64,000 bases of DNA from the NCBI RefSeq assembly GCF_041595635.1, contig NZ_JBFHJW010000004.1, forward strand, positions 55,922-119,921, given 5' to 3'. Under the pieces are notes generated by a model. That model was not told the DNA's origin and made no database searches. It worked only from the letters and a program-made list of their open reading frames with translations. Made by a program: the position numbers and the translations under genes. Shown here in pieces: positions 1-9,628 of this stretch; positions within the stretch are counted from its first letter, which is position 1; each line of letters starts with the position of its first letter. Origin of the DNA: Labilibaculum sp041595635. GTDB taxonomy: Bacteria > Bacteroidota > Bacteroidia > Bacteroidales > Marinifilaceae.

Positions 1-878
1 TTTGGCAAACAATACTCCGGATTGCCATTAAATTGAACATCTGAAATTTTGGATAAATTTTTTCGTAGAAGCTGAACAAGTCCCTTCTCATGCTTCATAC
101 ATTCTGCTTCCTTCTCTTTGGCCAATTCTGCTGCTTTTCCCAAACCAACAATTTCGAGCACATTTTCGGTTCCTGCCCGCAAATTATTTTCATGATCGGC
201 ACCATGAATCAGTTTCTGCAAGCTGATTCCCTCTCTAATATAAAGAGCTCCAATACCTTTGGGGCCATAAAATTTATGCCCCGCCAAACTCAACAAATCA
301 ACACCTAATTCCTGAACATTTACGGGAACCTTTCCAACTGCCTGAGCACAATCGGAATGAAAAGCTATACTATTCATTCGAGCCAAATTCGAAATTTCAG
401 TAATAGGCTGTAAAGTTCCAACCTCGTTATTGGCATACATGATGGAAATTAAAATGGTATCTGGACGAATTGCATTTTTCACATCAGACAATAGCACTCT
501 TCCTGTTGAATCAACTGGAAGGTAGGTCAAGTCAAAACCTTTTGTTTCCAAAAATTTACAAACTTCAATAATTGCAGGATGCTCAATAGAAGAAGTAATA
601 ATATGCTTTCCTTTATCCTGATTGGCAAAAGCATAGCCTTTTAGTGCATAATTATTTGATTCACTACCACCACTGGTAAAAATCACTTCACTGGGTTTAC
701 AATGAAGTAAATCAGCCAGCTGTTTTCGAGCATTCTCGATGGCATTTTTCGTTTGTCGTCCATAAAAATGCGAACTAGATGGATTGCCAAAAAATCCATT
801 TAAGTAAGGCATCATCGCCTCTGCCACTTCGGGAGCGATGGGTGTGGTCGCATTGTAATCGAGATATATTGGTTTCAT
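1..878 (-). CDS. Cysteine desulfurase (NifS/IscS family), C-terminus cut by window edge
   Basis: A PLP enzyme that removes sulfur from cysteine for Fe-S cluster and thio-cofactor assembly. The first 292 residues are present, starting at ATG 878. The N-terminus YLDYNATTP, the GGSESNN phosphate-binding stretch (about 70-76), the SSIEH motif (96-100) and the PLP lysine in LAGHKFYGPKG (K202) are all family hallmarks. The catalytic cysteine loop, expected beyond residue 320, lies outside the window, so NifS-like and IscS-like subgroups cannot be separated. The 16-nt gap from the upstream PorE-like gene suggests co-transcription. The host needs many Fe-S clusters (hydrogenase, Kor, ferredoxin), which fits. 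Confidence 0.93.
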   Translation of the reverse strand, partial: MKPIYLDYNATTPIAPEVAEAMMPYLNGFFGNPSSSHFYGRQTKNAIENARKQLADLLHCKPSEVIFTSGGSESNNYALKGYAFANQDKGKHIITSSIEHPAIIEVCKFLETKGFDLTYLPVDSTGRVLLSDVKNAIRPDTILISIMYANNEVGTLQPITEISNLARMNSIAFHSDCAQAVGKVPVNVQELGVDLLSLAGHKFYGPKGIGALYIREGISLQKLIHGADHENNLRAGTENVLEIVGLGKAAELAKEKEAECMKHEKGLVQLLRKNLSKISDVQFNGNPEYCLP

Positions 879-894
879 ACTTCGTAAATTTTTC

Positions 895-2859
895 TTATTC
901 GTTGTCAATCACTCGAAATTCTGTGCGTCGATTCAAAGCTCGATGTTCTTCCGAGATATTATCTGTTACTGGTTGCGAGGCACCGTACCCTTTAAATGTC
1001 AATCGCTCTGCATTGATTCCTTTCATTATCAGGAAATTGCAAACCTCTTTTGCCCGATTGGCAGACAAAAGCCGATTATGATCTTCGCTCCCAGTATTGT
1101 CGGTATGACCAGCAATCTCAATTCTCAATTTTGGCTGAGCAATCAGCAAATCGAAAAGACGATTCAATTCCATTTTTGATTTATCTAAAATTTCCCAGGA
1201 ATCAATTTCAAAAAAAACATTTCGGAGAACAATTTCTCTACCTTTCTCAATTCGATTCAAATAAATATTAAAAGTTTGAGGTTTTGATTTTTCCTGATCA
1301 TTGAGCATTGCAAAGTGATCAGAATAGAAAAGATAATTGGGAGCTGATACCGAAAATAAATATTCCTTTCCGGCCGGCAAACAAACCAAATAACTTCCAT
1401 CTTTCCGATCCGATGAAATATGAGCGATGGTATCCATAGCCTGCAAATCAATCAAAAGTAAAGATGCAGTTACCGGTTTTTTCGACTTAGCATCGAGCAC
1501 ATTTCCTTTTAGCCAAGATACAGACTTAGGCTGTATGGCTATCGGCATATCAAAACTAAAGATATCCTTGCCTTTGCCTTGCAAGCGATCTGAAGAAAAA
1601 AAGGCCTTACTACCTTTCGCATTAATAATTAAACCCATTTCGTCGCTGTAGGTATTAATTGGATATCCTAAATTTTCAGGCTCAGACCAATTGCCATCTG
1701 ATTGGCGTTCTGTTTTAAACAAATCGTAAGCGCCCATACCGGTTAATCCGTCGGACGAAAACACTAAATACTGATTTCCTGCATGAATAAAAGGAGACAT
1801 TTCGTTGTTCGCCGAATTGATCATCAAGTTAGTAGGTTGAGTCCACCTTTGTCTTCCATCGGAGAGTATTTCAAGTAAACTTGAATGCCAAATATCCATA
1901 TTTCCTTTCCCAGATTTTCGATTACTAACAAAATACAATTCGCGACCATCGGCAGAAATGCTTGGCTGAGCCTCCCAAGCTTTTGTATTGATTGGCCGGC
2001 CAACATTAATGGGTTCAGACCAAATATCGCCCTCCCGAACCGTATAGTAAATATCGCAACGCCCATAACTATCAGATCGATCGCAAGCTGTAAAATACAT
2101 GTATTTACCATCGGCAGTAATACTTTGAGCTCCCTCATTGTTTTCCGTATTTATAATTGCTGATAAAGGTCTTGCCGGCATCCACAAAGAATCATTCCGA
2201 TGAGAAACATAAAAATCTTCTTGCCGTTTCAGGATCACTTCTGTTCCCTGCTGTTTTTCAGAGATCAAGCGAGTAAAAACCAATAAACTTTCATCAGCAG
2301 TCAAACTCGGCCAATATTCGTCAAAGGATGAATTTACACTTTTTCCTAAGTTTACAGGTTTAAAATCGACGGGATTAGCCATTGCTTGAATAGCAAACTG
2401 GCAATTTTTTATTCTTTTTAGAGCTAAATTCTTATTTCTGCCTGATATTTTCGGAAGCTCGAGGAAGTCTTCATATTTTTGCAAGGCTTTTTCGTAGGCA
2501 CCTATACTAAGGTAAGCATTTGCCAAATTAAAATGCACATTAGCAAAATAGTTCACATCAATAGCAATTGCTTTCTGATAAGCTTCAATTTCGAGTTTTT
2601 TGTTTCCCATTTGGTGCAAAACATCAGCCTTAAACAACCAAGCTTCAATAAACTCAGGACTTTGCTTCAGGGCCTCTTCCAAATAACTCAAAGCTTTTGG
2701 GTTATCCATATAACGATAAGCTTCGGCAGCTAGCTCGTAATTTTTAATGGCTCGTTTCGACTTGATAGTATACTTTTTTTGTGCCGAAGAAGGAAACCCA
2801 ATCAGCAAACAAAATAATAGGATAAATATAGATCGACACATTAGAATGATATTATTCAA
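895..2859 (-). CDS. PorE-like envelope protein: TPR, beta-propeller, CarboxypepD-like and OmpA domains
   Basis: A 654-residue exported protein with a signal peptide ending near SSAQ (about residue 26), TPR-like helices (about 28-150), PD40/WD40-like propeller blades (about 175-430, repeated SADGRELYFVS-type strands), a carboxypeptidase-regulatory-like beta domain (about 440-525) and a C-terminal OmpA peptidoglycan-binding domain (about 540-654, with GHTDNTGS and SANRAKEV). This order and length match PorE (PG1058-type), the type IX secretion component that anchors the system to peptidoglycan. No lipobox cysteine is obvious at the cleavage site, unlike classic PorE lipoproteins. Bacteroidota also carry other proteins of similar architecture, so the T9SS role is probable rather than certain. 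Confidence 0.75.
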   Translation of the reverse strand: MNNIILMCRSIFILLFCLLIGFPSSAQKKYTIKSKRAIKNYELAAEAYRYMDNPKALSYLEEALKQSPEFIEAWLFKADVLHQMGNKKLEIEAYQKAIAIDVNYFANVHFNLANAYLSIGAYEKALQKYEDFLELPKISGRNKNLALKRIKNCQFAIQAMANPVDFKPVNLGKSVNSSFDEYWPSLTADESLLVFTRLISEKQQGTEVILKRQEDFYVSHRNDSLWMPARPLSAIINTENNEGAQSITADGKYMYFTACDRSDSYGRCDIYYTVREGDIWSEPINVGRPINTKAWEAQPSISADGRELYFVSNRKSGKGNMDIWHSSLLEILSDGRQRWTQPTNLMINSANNEMSPFIHAGNQYLVFSSDGLTGMGAYDLFKTERQSDGNWSEPENLGYPINTYSDEMGLIINAKGSKAFFSSDRLQGKGKDIFSFDMPIAIQPKSVSWLKGNVLDAKSKKPVTASLLLIDLQAMDTIAHISSDRKDGSYLVCLPAGKEYLFSVSAPNYLFYSDHFAMLNDQEKSKPQTFNIYLNRIEKGREIVLRNVFFEIDSWEILDKSKMELNRLFDLLIAQPKLRIEIAGHTDNTGSEDHNRLLSANRAKEVCNFLIMKGINAERLTFKGYGASQPVTDNISEEHRALNRRTEFRVIDNE

Positions 2860-2886
2860 TTCGTAAAATAATAAATCACCACCATT

Positions 2887-5757
2887 TTAACGATGACAAA
2901 TTTCTGAATACACACAAGTTCTACAAATATCTTTATTTTCCACCTGAGAAAAAGGAATATTCTCATCGAATATCTCCTCTAACAATGCTTTTAGGCTAAG
3001 CAGAAATTCTTCCTTAAAAAGTTTGTAGTTGTTAACATGAACAGCTTTACCACGACCTGCTTTTTGAGTCAAAACACAATCGAAACCATCGTTAAAGAAC
3101 TCATTTAAGCTATATATTCCGGGAGATATTGACAATTCCGGATTGAAATTTTCATCGTAAAAAAGGCAATAAAGTAAGGTTTGAAAAGCAGCTTTATTCT
3201 TGTTTTTCCCCTCTTTTTCGAACAAAGAAGCAATGTCTTTAAATATTAAATTGGCTTTCCCCGTTTTGTAATCTAAGATACGAATGGTATTATCCAAACG
3301 ATCTACTCGGTCTATCAGACCACTGATGTTTACTTTTCGGTCAGATTTTTCACCTATGCTCACCTGAATTTTATATTTTCCCTCCAACGAAACAATTTCA
3401 AAAGGTGCAAATTTCTGATCGAGAATCAATACTCGGTCAATGAACTTTTTCAAAATATCGAAAACAAGCAGATTTCTGCCACCAATCTCCATTTTCTGAT
3501 GTTCCTGAAGCTTAAAATAAATAGATCGGAAAGCATCCTTCAAAACCTGATCGAGCAAACTCTTATTTTTGCGTAAAACCTCCAAATCCTCTTTTTGAAC
3601 CGTTTTTCCCTGAAAAGGTTTGTAAAGTTCCTCCAAAACCGAATGAAACAAATTCCCAAAAGTTGGAGGATCAATCTCCTCTAAAATCACATCTGGTTCT
3701 TTAAGTCCAGCTAAATATTTAAAGTAAAAACTCAAACTACAATTCATGTAAGTATTTAATGCCGATGGCGAGAAACTTTTGAACTGATTGCCACAATACT
3801 CATTTAAGCGAGTTTTTATGCGCTCGCTTTTATCCACGACGATAGGTTTGGCTTCCCGCAGGGAAATATTATAGGATGGACTGGTTTCAACAATTTTAAA
3901 ATTGGATTCATATTTTAGTTGATACATAAAACGACTCATTTCTCCAGTTCGCATTCCATCACTTTGCGTGCTGTACAATAATTTGAGATTTTCAACCCGC
4001 TGAATTAAACGGTAAAAATAGTAAGCAAAAATAGCATCCTGATGATCGATAGTTGGCATACCAAAGCCCTTTCGTAAATGGTAAGGGACAAAAGAATTGG
4101 CAGCACCTGTTTTTGGTAGTTTTCCCTCATTCATCGAAAGCACTACAATTTTTTTAAAATCGAGCAGTCGAGTTTCTAAAATTCCCATTACCTGCAGGCC
4201 TGCCAAGGGTTCTCCTTCAAATGGGATACTCAAACTTTGGATCATTTTATCCAAGATCTTATAAAAAGTATCCTGCTTCAACTCTATTTTATGCTGATTT
4301 AGCAATGCATTCAGACGTTTTATGGCCAAAAACAAATGATAAATGTATTCCTGTTCAATTTTATCTACCAAACTTTTCTGTTCTTCCGAACCATCTAATT
4401 TTTGATAAATCCCCTGCAGCAAATCAAGCAGGTAAATTGAAAACTGCCCCACAGTAAAAACTGGAGAAAAAAGCTTCTCCAAAACAGGATCACCAACAAT
4501 AATGCTTTGTGGAACCTGAATTCTATTTGTCTTTAGAATATCCTGAGTAATTGCGTGAGCCAATTCCGTATTCACCGAATTCAAGTATTGATGATTCAAA
4601 AGAGCCAGCACTTGTTTGTGATGAAAAAAAACCGTTCCTGCTTGTTTTTTAGCACTTTTCTGAAGATCGATCACCAAACGCAACAAACTGGCTACAGGGG
4701 TGTTTTTAGCAGGATACCCCATGGTCACATTCACATTTTCTGCAATGATAGGAATGGAATGCAATACCGGAAGAAGTAACTCCTCATCGGCCAAAACAAT
4801 GGCTGTTTCCTCAAGGGCATCCTCCGAATTTTTGCAAAATTCTTCAACTACCGAGTGTGCATATTTTGCTTGCCCAACTTCCGAAGACAAAGAAACAAAT
4901 TCAACCTTCGTATGATTACTTTTTATGTTATCGAAGCAGATATCGGTTTTTGGAGATGGAAATCGCCTGATGTTCTCACGCAAGAACAATCCGGCCTCGT
5001 GGTAAGGATTCCTGAGGTAAGATTCATCATAATCCCAGTAAAAATCCGCTATATTTTGTCGTTTAAGCTCACTAAACAAATTCTCTTCACATCGGTTCAG
5101 CGCATTAAAACCAATAAATATGATTCTTTTCTCCCTAATTTCCAGCTGTCCCAATTCAAGCTGCTCCACCAATTTTCGTGCAGCCATTCCCTCATAAGCT
5201 AAACCTTCAGCTTCCAACTCATTTCTAAAATCGGAATAAATTGTATAAAGCTTCCCCCAAAGATTCACAAATTCTTTTTGATGATCTGAATATTTATCAA
5301 TCCGAAATGTACTCCAAAACGATTGAATAGCCAATATCTGCTCATCGGTCAAATAATCAAATAAATTATCAATCTCTTTTTCCTCCGCTAAATTTTGGAA
5401 CAAATGCTTTGCATTCACCCTGTACTTATCCAAATCATCGAAATCACCCAATAGCATTTCACCCCAATGATAGAATTCATCAAAACTCTCTGCAACATCC
5501 ATTTTCTGAATGTAGATTTTATACAAACGAAACAACAAACCCAAATTATCCTCTATTTGCAATTTCGAATAGCCTGTAAAAAATTCATTTATCGTTAAAA
5601 TCTTTGGAGCCCAAAGAGGTTTTTCGATCAATTCATTTAAATATTTTGAAAAAAACAGTCCTGCCCTACGATTGGGAAAAACCAACAAACAATTCGATAA
5701 ATTATTTGCATATTTCTGATAAAGTTCTTGGGTTAACTGACGAAGAAATGAATTCAT
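2887..5757 (-). CDS. AddB-like PD-(D/E)XK exonuclease/inactivated helicase
   Basis: A 956-residue protein resembling AddB, the partner of an AddA helicase-nuclease in double-strand break resection. The N-terminus contains LVFPNRRAGLFFSKYL (about 26-41), the degenerate helicase start typical of AddB. The C-terminal third carries the RecB-family nuclease: TFGNLFHSVLEELY, then ILDYKTGKAN with the catalytic D and K. An iron-staple Fe-S cluster is indicated by a Cys in TYMNCSLSFYF plus the terminal CRTCVYSEIC set. No addA lies in the window. The gene ends 17 nt upstream of the start of the YiiX-like gene's downstream side and is followed by the PorE-like gene after 27 nt, so these may share a transcript. 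Confidence 0.82.
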   Translation of the reverse strand: MNSFLRQLTQELYQKYANNLSNCLLVFPNRRAGLFFSKYLNELIEKPLWAPKILTINEFFTGYSKLQIEDNLGLLFRLYKIYIQKMDVAESFDEFYHWGEMLLGDFDDLDKYRVNAKHLFQNLAEEKEIDNLFDYLTDEQILAIQSFWSTFRIDKYSDHQKEFVNLWGKLYTIYSDFRNELEAEGLAYEGMAARKLVEQLELGQLEIREKRIIFIGFNALNRCEENLFSELKRQNIADFYWDYDESYLRNPYHEAGLFLRENIRRFPSPKTDICFDNIKSNHTKVEFVSLSSEVGQAKYAHSVVEEFCKNSEDALEETAIVLADEELLLPVLHSIPIIAENVNVTMGYPAKNTPVASLLRLVIDLQKSAKKQAGTVFFHHKQVLALLNHQYLNSVNTELAHAITQDILKTNRIQVPQSIIVGDPVLEKLFSPVFTVGQFSIYLLDLLQGIYQKLDGSEEQKSLVDKIEQEYIYHLFLAIKRLNALLNQHKIELKQDTFYKILDKMIQSLSIPFEGEPLAGLQVMGILETRLLDFKKIVVLSMNEGKLPKTGAANSFVPYHLRKGFGMPTIDHQDAIFAYYFYRLIQRVENLKLLYSTQSDGMRTGEMSRFMYQLKYESNFKIVETSPSYNISLREAKPIVVDKSERIKTRLNEYCGNQFKSFSPSALNTYMNCSLSFYFKYLAGLKEPDVILEEIDPPTFGNLFHSVLEELYKPFQGKTVQKEDLEVLRKNKSLLDQVLKDAFRSIYFKLQEHQKMEIGGRNLLVFDILKKFIDRVLILDQKFAPFEIVSLEGKYKIQVSIGEKSDRKVNISGLIDRVDRLDNTIRILDYKTGKANLIFKDIASLFEKEGKNKNKAAFQTLLYCLFYDENFNPELSISPGIYSLNEFFNDGFDCVLTQKAGRGKAVHVNNYKLFKEEFLLSLKALLEEIFDENIPFSQVENKDICRTCVYSEICHR

Positions 5758-5774
5758 AGTAGAGTTAAAAATTA

Positions 5775-6449
5775 CTATTTGTGGATAGAATGATAGGAGT
5801 AAACCATATTTATATTCGGAGAACCTGACATCCCATTAGGATTTAAACCTGGGTTTCCTTCAGGAATTTCAACACCTAATTTTTGATAATATTCTATCCA
5901 AAACGGAAGAAAATCACCTGTTATTGTATTTTTAAAAGTCATAGGTTGTAATTCAAAAACACATAGTGAATCTTCTTTTGTTTTAAAAATTTCATAAATC
6001 AACTCAGAACAGTAGTAGGAAGAATCACCCATCACATAGGCATCATCATAAGTTTTTCCAATCAGCTTTTTACCTTTCTCGAGTGCTTCAGGAATTAAAG
6101 GGATAAATTCTGGTTTTAATCGCCCCACTTCCACTTTAGCCTGATGATTTACCGTGGTGCTCCGTTTAAAAAAAGAATCAAGAAGAGTGTAACAAACCCC
6201 TTTCGATATCGCCTCCAAAACCACAGTATCACCTTTTGAATTTACATCCACAATTCCCACGTGCGAAAAACTTAAATGATCTTTCCCACCAGTGACTTCT
6301 TCAATAGCGTCAGAAATGGAATCTGAATCGAGATCCTGAAAAAGAAGATCGCCACGCTCTAATGAAAAACAATTGTTTTTTTGTAAATCATGACATGCCA
6401 ACAATTGACAGATAATTGCAAATAGAAGTAAAATCCGAAAAAAATTCAT
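5775..6449 (-). CDS. YiiX/NlpC-P60-type cysteine hydrolase lipoprotein
   Basis: A 224-residue predicted lipoprotein with lipobox LLAC (Cys19). The sequence matches the permuted papain-like YiiX/YebB family: GDLLFQDL near the N-terminus, HVGIVDV containing the catalytic His (about 82), and SSYYCSELIYEIF containing the catalytic Cys (about 147). Such enzymes are thought to act on lipids, murein peptides or amide bonds in the envelope; the substrate here is unknown. It is the first gene of a leftward block and has its own promoter (6477-6507). Family assignment is good, function is not established. Confidence 0.8.
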   Translation of the reverse strand: MNFFRILLLFAIICQLLACHDLQKNNCFSLERGDLLFQDLDSDSISDAIEEVTGGKDHLSFSHVGIVDVNSKGDTVVLEAISKGVCYTLLDSFFKRSTTVNHQAKVEVGRLKPEFIPLIPEALEKGKKLIGKTYDDAYVMGDSSYYCSELIYEIFKTKEDSLCVFELQPMTFKNTITGDFLPFWIEYYQKLGVEIPEGNPGLNPNGMSGSPNINMVYSYHSIHK

Positions 6450-6476
6450 TAGTAATATTTTAGGTGTTTCTCAATG

Positions 6477-6507
6477 CAAAACTAAAGTAATTCGAACAGC
6501 TTTCAAA
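6477..6507 (-). promoter_or_regulatory. Bacteroidota-type promoter for the YiiX-like gene
   Basis: On the minus strand TTTG (6507-6504), a 19-bp spacer and TAGTTTTG (6484-6477) match the Bacteroidota sigma factor consensus TTTG-N19-TAnnTTTG. The -7 element is 28 nt upstream of the start codon. Confidence 0.65.
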
Positions 6508-6547
6508 TAAAAGAATTGTCATGTGTTTTTTTTGTAAATGTTAAACT

Positions 6548-6580
6548 AATAGTGATATAGAAAATTTCTATATCACTATT
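6548..6580. repeat. Perfect 16-bp inverted repeat (33-nt near-palindrome) in the yiiX/sucA divergent region
   Basis: Arms 6548-6563 (AATAGTGATATAGAAA) and 6565-6580 are exact reverse complements around a single base. No gene ends here on either strand: both neighbours start outward. It is therefore more likely an operator or a 5' structural element than a terminator. The protein that would bind it is not evident from the window. Confidence 0.7.
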
Positions 6581-6637
6581 TGAAAAAAAAATAACCTTTT
6601 AATCGAATTTCATCTCCTCTTAAGGTTTAAAAATTAA

Positions 6638-6645
6638 TACATTTG
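6638..6645 (+). promoter_or_regulatory. Probable -7 element for sucA
   Basis: TACATTTG matches TAnnTTTG and lies 42 nt before the sucA start codon. A clear TTTG at -33 is missing, so this could be a weak or activator-dependent promoter. Confidence 0.45.
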
Positions 6646-6687
6646 TTAATAATTTCAATAATCTGACCAAGTACAACGAAAAACCAT

Positions 6688-9543
6688 ATGGATAAATTTA
6701 GCTTTTTAGGTAATAGCGAAATTGAATACATCGATGAACTTTACCGTTCATACAAAAATGATCCTGAATCAGTTGAAGAAAGTTGGAAACAATTTTTTCA
6801 AGGTTTTGATTTTGCTTCAGCCAAGTTTCCTGTCAAAGAAAATACCGCTGACAATAACATTCCCGTTTCAGATTCGATGAGTAAAGAATTCAACGTGATG
6901 AATTTAATTCAGGCCTATCGACAGAGGGGCCATCTTTTCACAAAAACCAATCCGGTTCGAACACGAAGAAAGTATTTTCCAACTCTCGACATCGAAAATT
7001 TTAACCTGACTGAATCTGATTTAGAAAGCATATTTCATGCAGGTACAGAAATCGGATTGGGAGCTGTAAAATTAAAAGATATTGTTTCCCACTTACAAGA
7101 AACTTATTGCAAATCCATTGGTGCAGAATATGTTTTTGTCCGTCATCCACAGATGCTTAAATGGTTGCAAAAAAAAATGGAGGAAACAAAAAACACTCCT
7201 AACTTTACCAAAGAACAACGCAAACACATCTACTACCACTTAAAACTTGCTGTTGGCTTTGAAAATTACATTCACAAAAAATTTGTGGGTCAAAAACGAT
7301 TTTCATTGGAAGGCACAGAAACTTTAATTCCAGCCTTAAATGCAATGATTGAACGTGGTTCAGAATTAGGTGTGGAAGAATTCATTTTTGGAATGGCACA
7401 CCGAGGACGATTAAACGTTCTTGCTAACATTTTGGAAAAACCATACGCCAATATCTTTAAAGAATTTGTTGGTGAGGAATTTGAGGAAGACATTGCTCTG
7501 GGAGATGTAAAATATCATCTCGGTTATGGAAGTACCGTTACTACCGATAACGGTCACAAAGTAAAACTAAATCTTACGCCAAATCCATCACATCTTGAAA
7601 CTGTAGGAGCCGTTGTTCAGGGAATCTCCAGATCAAAAATCGACAACGACTACGCTGGAGATCAAGACAAATTGGTACCGGTAGTAATCCACGGAGACGC
7701 TGCCATTGCCGCACAGGGAATTGTTTATGAAACGATTCAAATGTCCCAATTAACCGGATACAAAACAGGAGGTACTATTCATCTGGTAATTAACAATCAA
7801 ATTGGATTTACGACTAACTACCTGGATGCCCGTTCGAGCACCTATTGCACCGACGTAGCCAAGGTAACACGATCTCCTGTGTTTCATGTAAATGGTGACG
7901 ATGTGGAAGCATTTATTTTCACCATTAAATTGGCAATGGAATACCGACAAGAATTTAATACTGATGTATTTATTGATATTCTTTCGTATCGAAAACACGG
8001 GCATAACGAAGGAGATGAACCCCGTTTTACCCAGCCAATTTTGTACAAAAAAATTGCAACGCACAAAAATCCAAGAGACATTTATGCAGATTACCTCACA
8101 AAAAAGGAAATCTACTCCAAGGAAGAGATCAAAACAATTAATGCCGATTACAATAAACTTTTAGATGCTGATTTTGAAAAATCAAAAAGTATCGACAAGG
8201 TAAGAATCCAACCTTTTATGGAGGATTACTACCAAAATATTCGCTACTCTACTGATAAAGATTTTGAGAAATCAATACAAACAGGTGTCTCTAAAAAACA
8301 ATTGCTAGAACTTGCCGAGAATATAACCAATTTGCCTGAAGACAAAACCTTCTTCAAAAAAATTGGAAAATTAATGGCCGATCGAAAAAAAATGGTCAAG
8401 AACGATAAGCTCGATTGGGCTATGGGGGAACTACTAGCCTATTCAAGTCTTCTTGCAGAAGGAAATGCGGTTCGCATCAGTGGACAAGATTCTGAGAGAG
8501 GAACATTCTCTCATCGTCATGCTGCTTTGGTTATTGAAAATTCGGACGAAAAATATTTTCCTCTCAAAAATATTAGTGCAAACCAAGCACCATTTCACAT
8601 CTACAATTCGCATTTAAGTGAATATGGAGTACTGGCTTTTGAATATGGATATGCCTTGGCAATTCCCTCGGGACTCACCATTTGGGAAGCTCAATTTGGC
8701 GATTTCCATAATGTTGCACAAGCTGTTATAGACCAATATATAAGTGCAGCCGAAGATAAATGGGGAATTAAAAATGGTTTGGTTATGTATTTACCTCATG
8801 GATACGAAGGCCAGGGAGCAGAACATTCAAGCGCACGAATGGAGAGATTCCTAAACCTTTGCGCCAACAATAACATGCAACTTACCAACCCAACAACTCC
8901 TGCTAACCTGTTCCACATGTTACGTAGACAAGTGAAACGTGATATACGGGTTCCGCTAATTTGTTTTACCCCCAAAAGTCTGCTTCGTCACCCAAATTGC
9001 GTATCAAGTATAAATGACATGACTCACGGTCAATTTCAGGAAGTAATTGATGACAATAATGTAATTGCAAAAGAAGTTCGCAGACTGGTATTTTGTTCGG
9101 GTAAGATTTATTACGATCTACTGGCCAAAAAAAATGAGCTATTTGCTCAAGATATCGCCTTAGTTCGTTTAGAACAGCTTTACCCTTTCCCCGAAAAACA
9201 AATCGATAAGATATTGAAACGTTATCCAAACGCTCTTCTTCACTTATGGGTTCAAGAAGAACCTGAAAACATGGGAGCATGGCAATATATCAACTATCAG
9301 TTCAGAAACAAAGATTTGGAAATTATTCCTGTTGCTCGTCAGGCAAGTGGAAGTCCAGCAACTGGTCTTTCCAAAATTCATGTATTAGGACAAAATGAAA
9401 TCATCAGAAAAGTATTCCGAAAATGCATTTGCGAAAGAAAATTAAAGTACTGCGGATTACAATGTGTTAAAGGTAGTTCACGCGAAGAGGTTCTTCGCCA
9501 GCACGAATACTTCGAAGAAGAGAAAAGTAAGCTATTAATGTAA
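6688..9543 (+). CDS. sucA: 2-oxoglutarate dehydrogenase E1 component
   Basis: Thiamine-diphosphate-dependent decarboxylase that starts oxidation of 2-oxoglutarate to succinyl-CoA in the TCA cycle, acting with E2 and E3. The 951 residues match the usual length. The N-terminus FLGNSEIEYIDELY is the typical E2-binding start, MAHRGRLNVL, GDAAIAAQGIVYE and HLVINNQIGFTT lie in the ThDP-binding half, and NPTTPANLFHMLRRQ lies in the C-terminal half. It is followed by the E2 gene after 85 nt. No E3 (lpd) is in the window. Its presence beside a ferredoxin-dependent 2-oxoacid oxidoreductase 20 kb away suggests alternate aerobic and anaerobic routes. Confidence 0.97.
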   Translation: MDKFSFLGNSEIEYIDELYRSYKNDPESVEESWKQFFQGFDFASAKFPVKENTADNNIPVSDSMSKEFNVMNLIQAYRQRGHLFTKTNPVRTRRKYFPTLDIENFNLTESDLESIFHAGTEIGLGAVKLKDIVSHLQETYCKSIGAEYVFVRHPQMLKWLQKKMEETKNTPNFTKEQRKHIYYHLKLAVGFENYIHKKFVGQKRFSLEGTETLIPALNAMIERGSELGVEEFIFGMAHRGRLNVLANILEKPYANIFKEFVGEEFEEDIALGDVKYHLGYGSTVTTDNGHKVKLNLTPNPSHLETVGAVVQGISRSKIDNDYAGDQDKLVPVVIHGDAAIAAQGIVYETIQMSQLTGYKTGGTIHLVINNQIGFTTNYLDARSSTYCTDVAKVTRSPVFHVNGDDVEAFIFTIKLAMEYRQEFNTDVFIDILSYRKHGHNEGDEPRFTQPILYKKIATHKNPRDIYADYLTKKEIYSKEEIKTINADYNKLLDADFEKSKSIDKVRIQPFMEDYYQNIRYSTDKDFEKSIQTGVSKKQLLELAENITNLPEDKTFFKKIGKLMADRKKMVKNDKLDWAMGELLAYSSLLAEGNAVRISGQDSERGTFSHRHAALVIENSDEKYFPLKNISANQAPFHIYNSHLSEYGVLAFEYGYALAIPSGLTIWEAQFGDFHNVAQAVIDQYISAAEDKWGIKNGLVMYLPHGYEGQGAEHSSARMERFLNLCANNNMQLTNPTTPANLFHMLRRQVKRDIRVPLICFTPKSLLRHPNCVSSINDMTHGQFQEVIDDNNVIAKEVRRLVFCSGKIYYDLLAKKNELFAQDIALVRLEQLYPFPEKQIDKILKRYPNALLHLWVQEEPENMGAWQYINYQFRNKDLEIIPVARQASGSPATGLSKIHVLGQNEIIRKVFRKCICERKLKYCGLQCVKGSSREEVLRQHEYFEEEKSKLLM

Positions 9544-9628
9544 ATATCAAGAGGTAAATGGTAAGAAAGTTTGCCAATCAATCTGATTCGCGAACTTTCA
9601 TTACTAATAAAACAATAACACATTCAAG

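Noticed and set aside
6548..6580. Interpretation of the 33-nt palindrome as a terminator
   Set aside because: Both flanking genes are transcribed away from it, so there is no transcript to end here.
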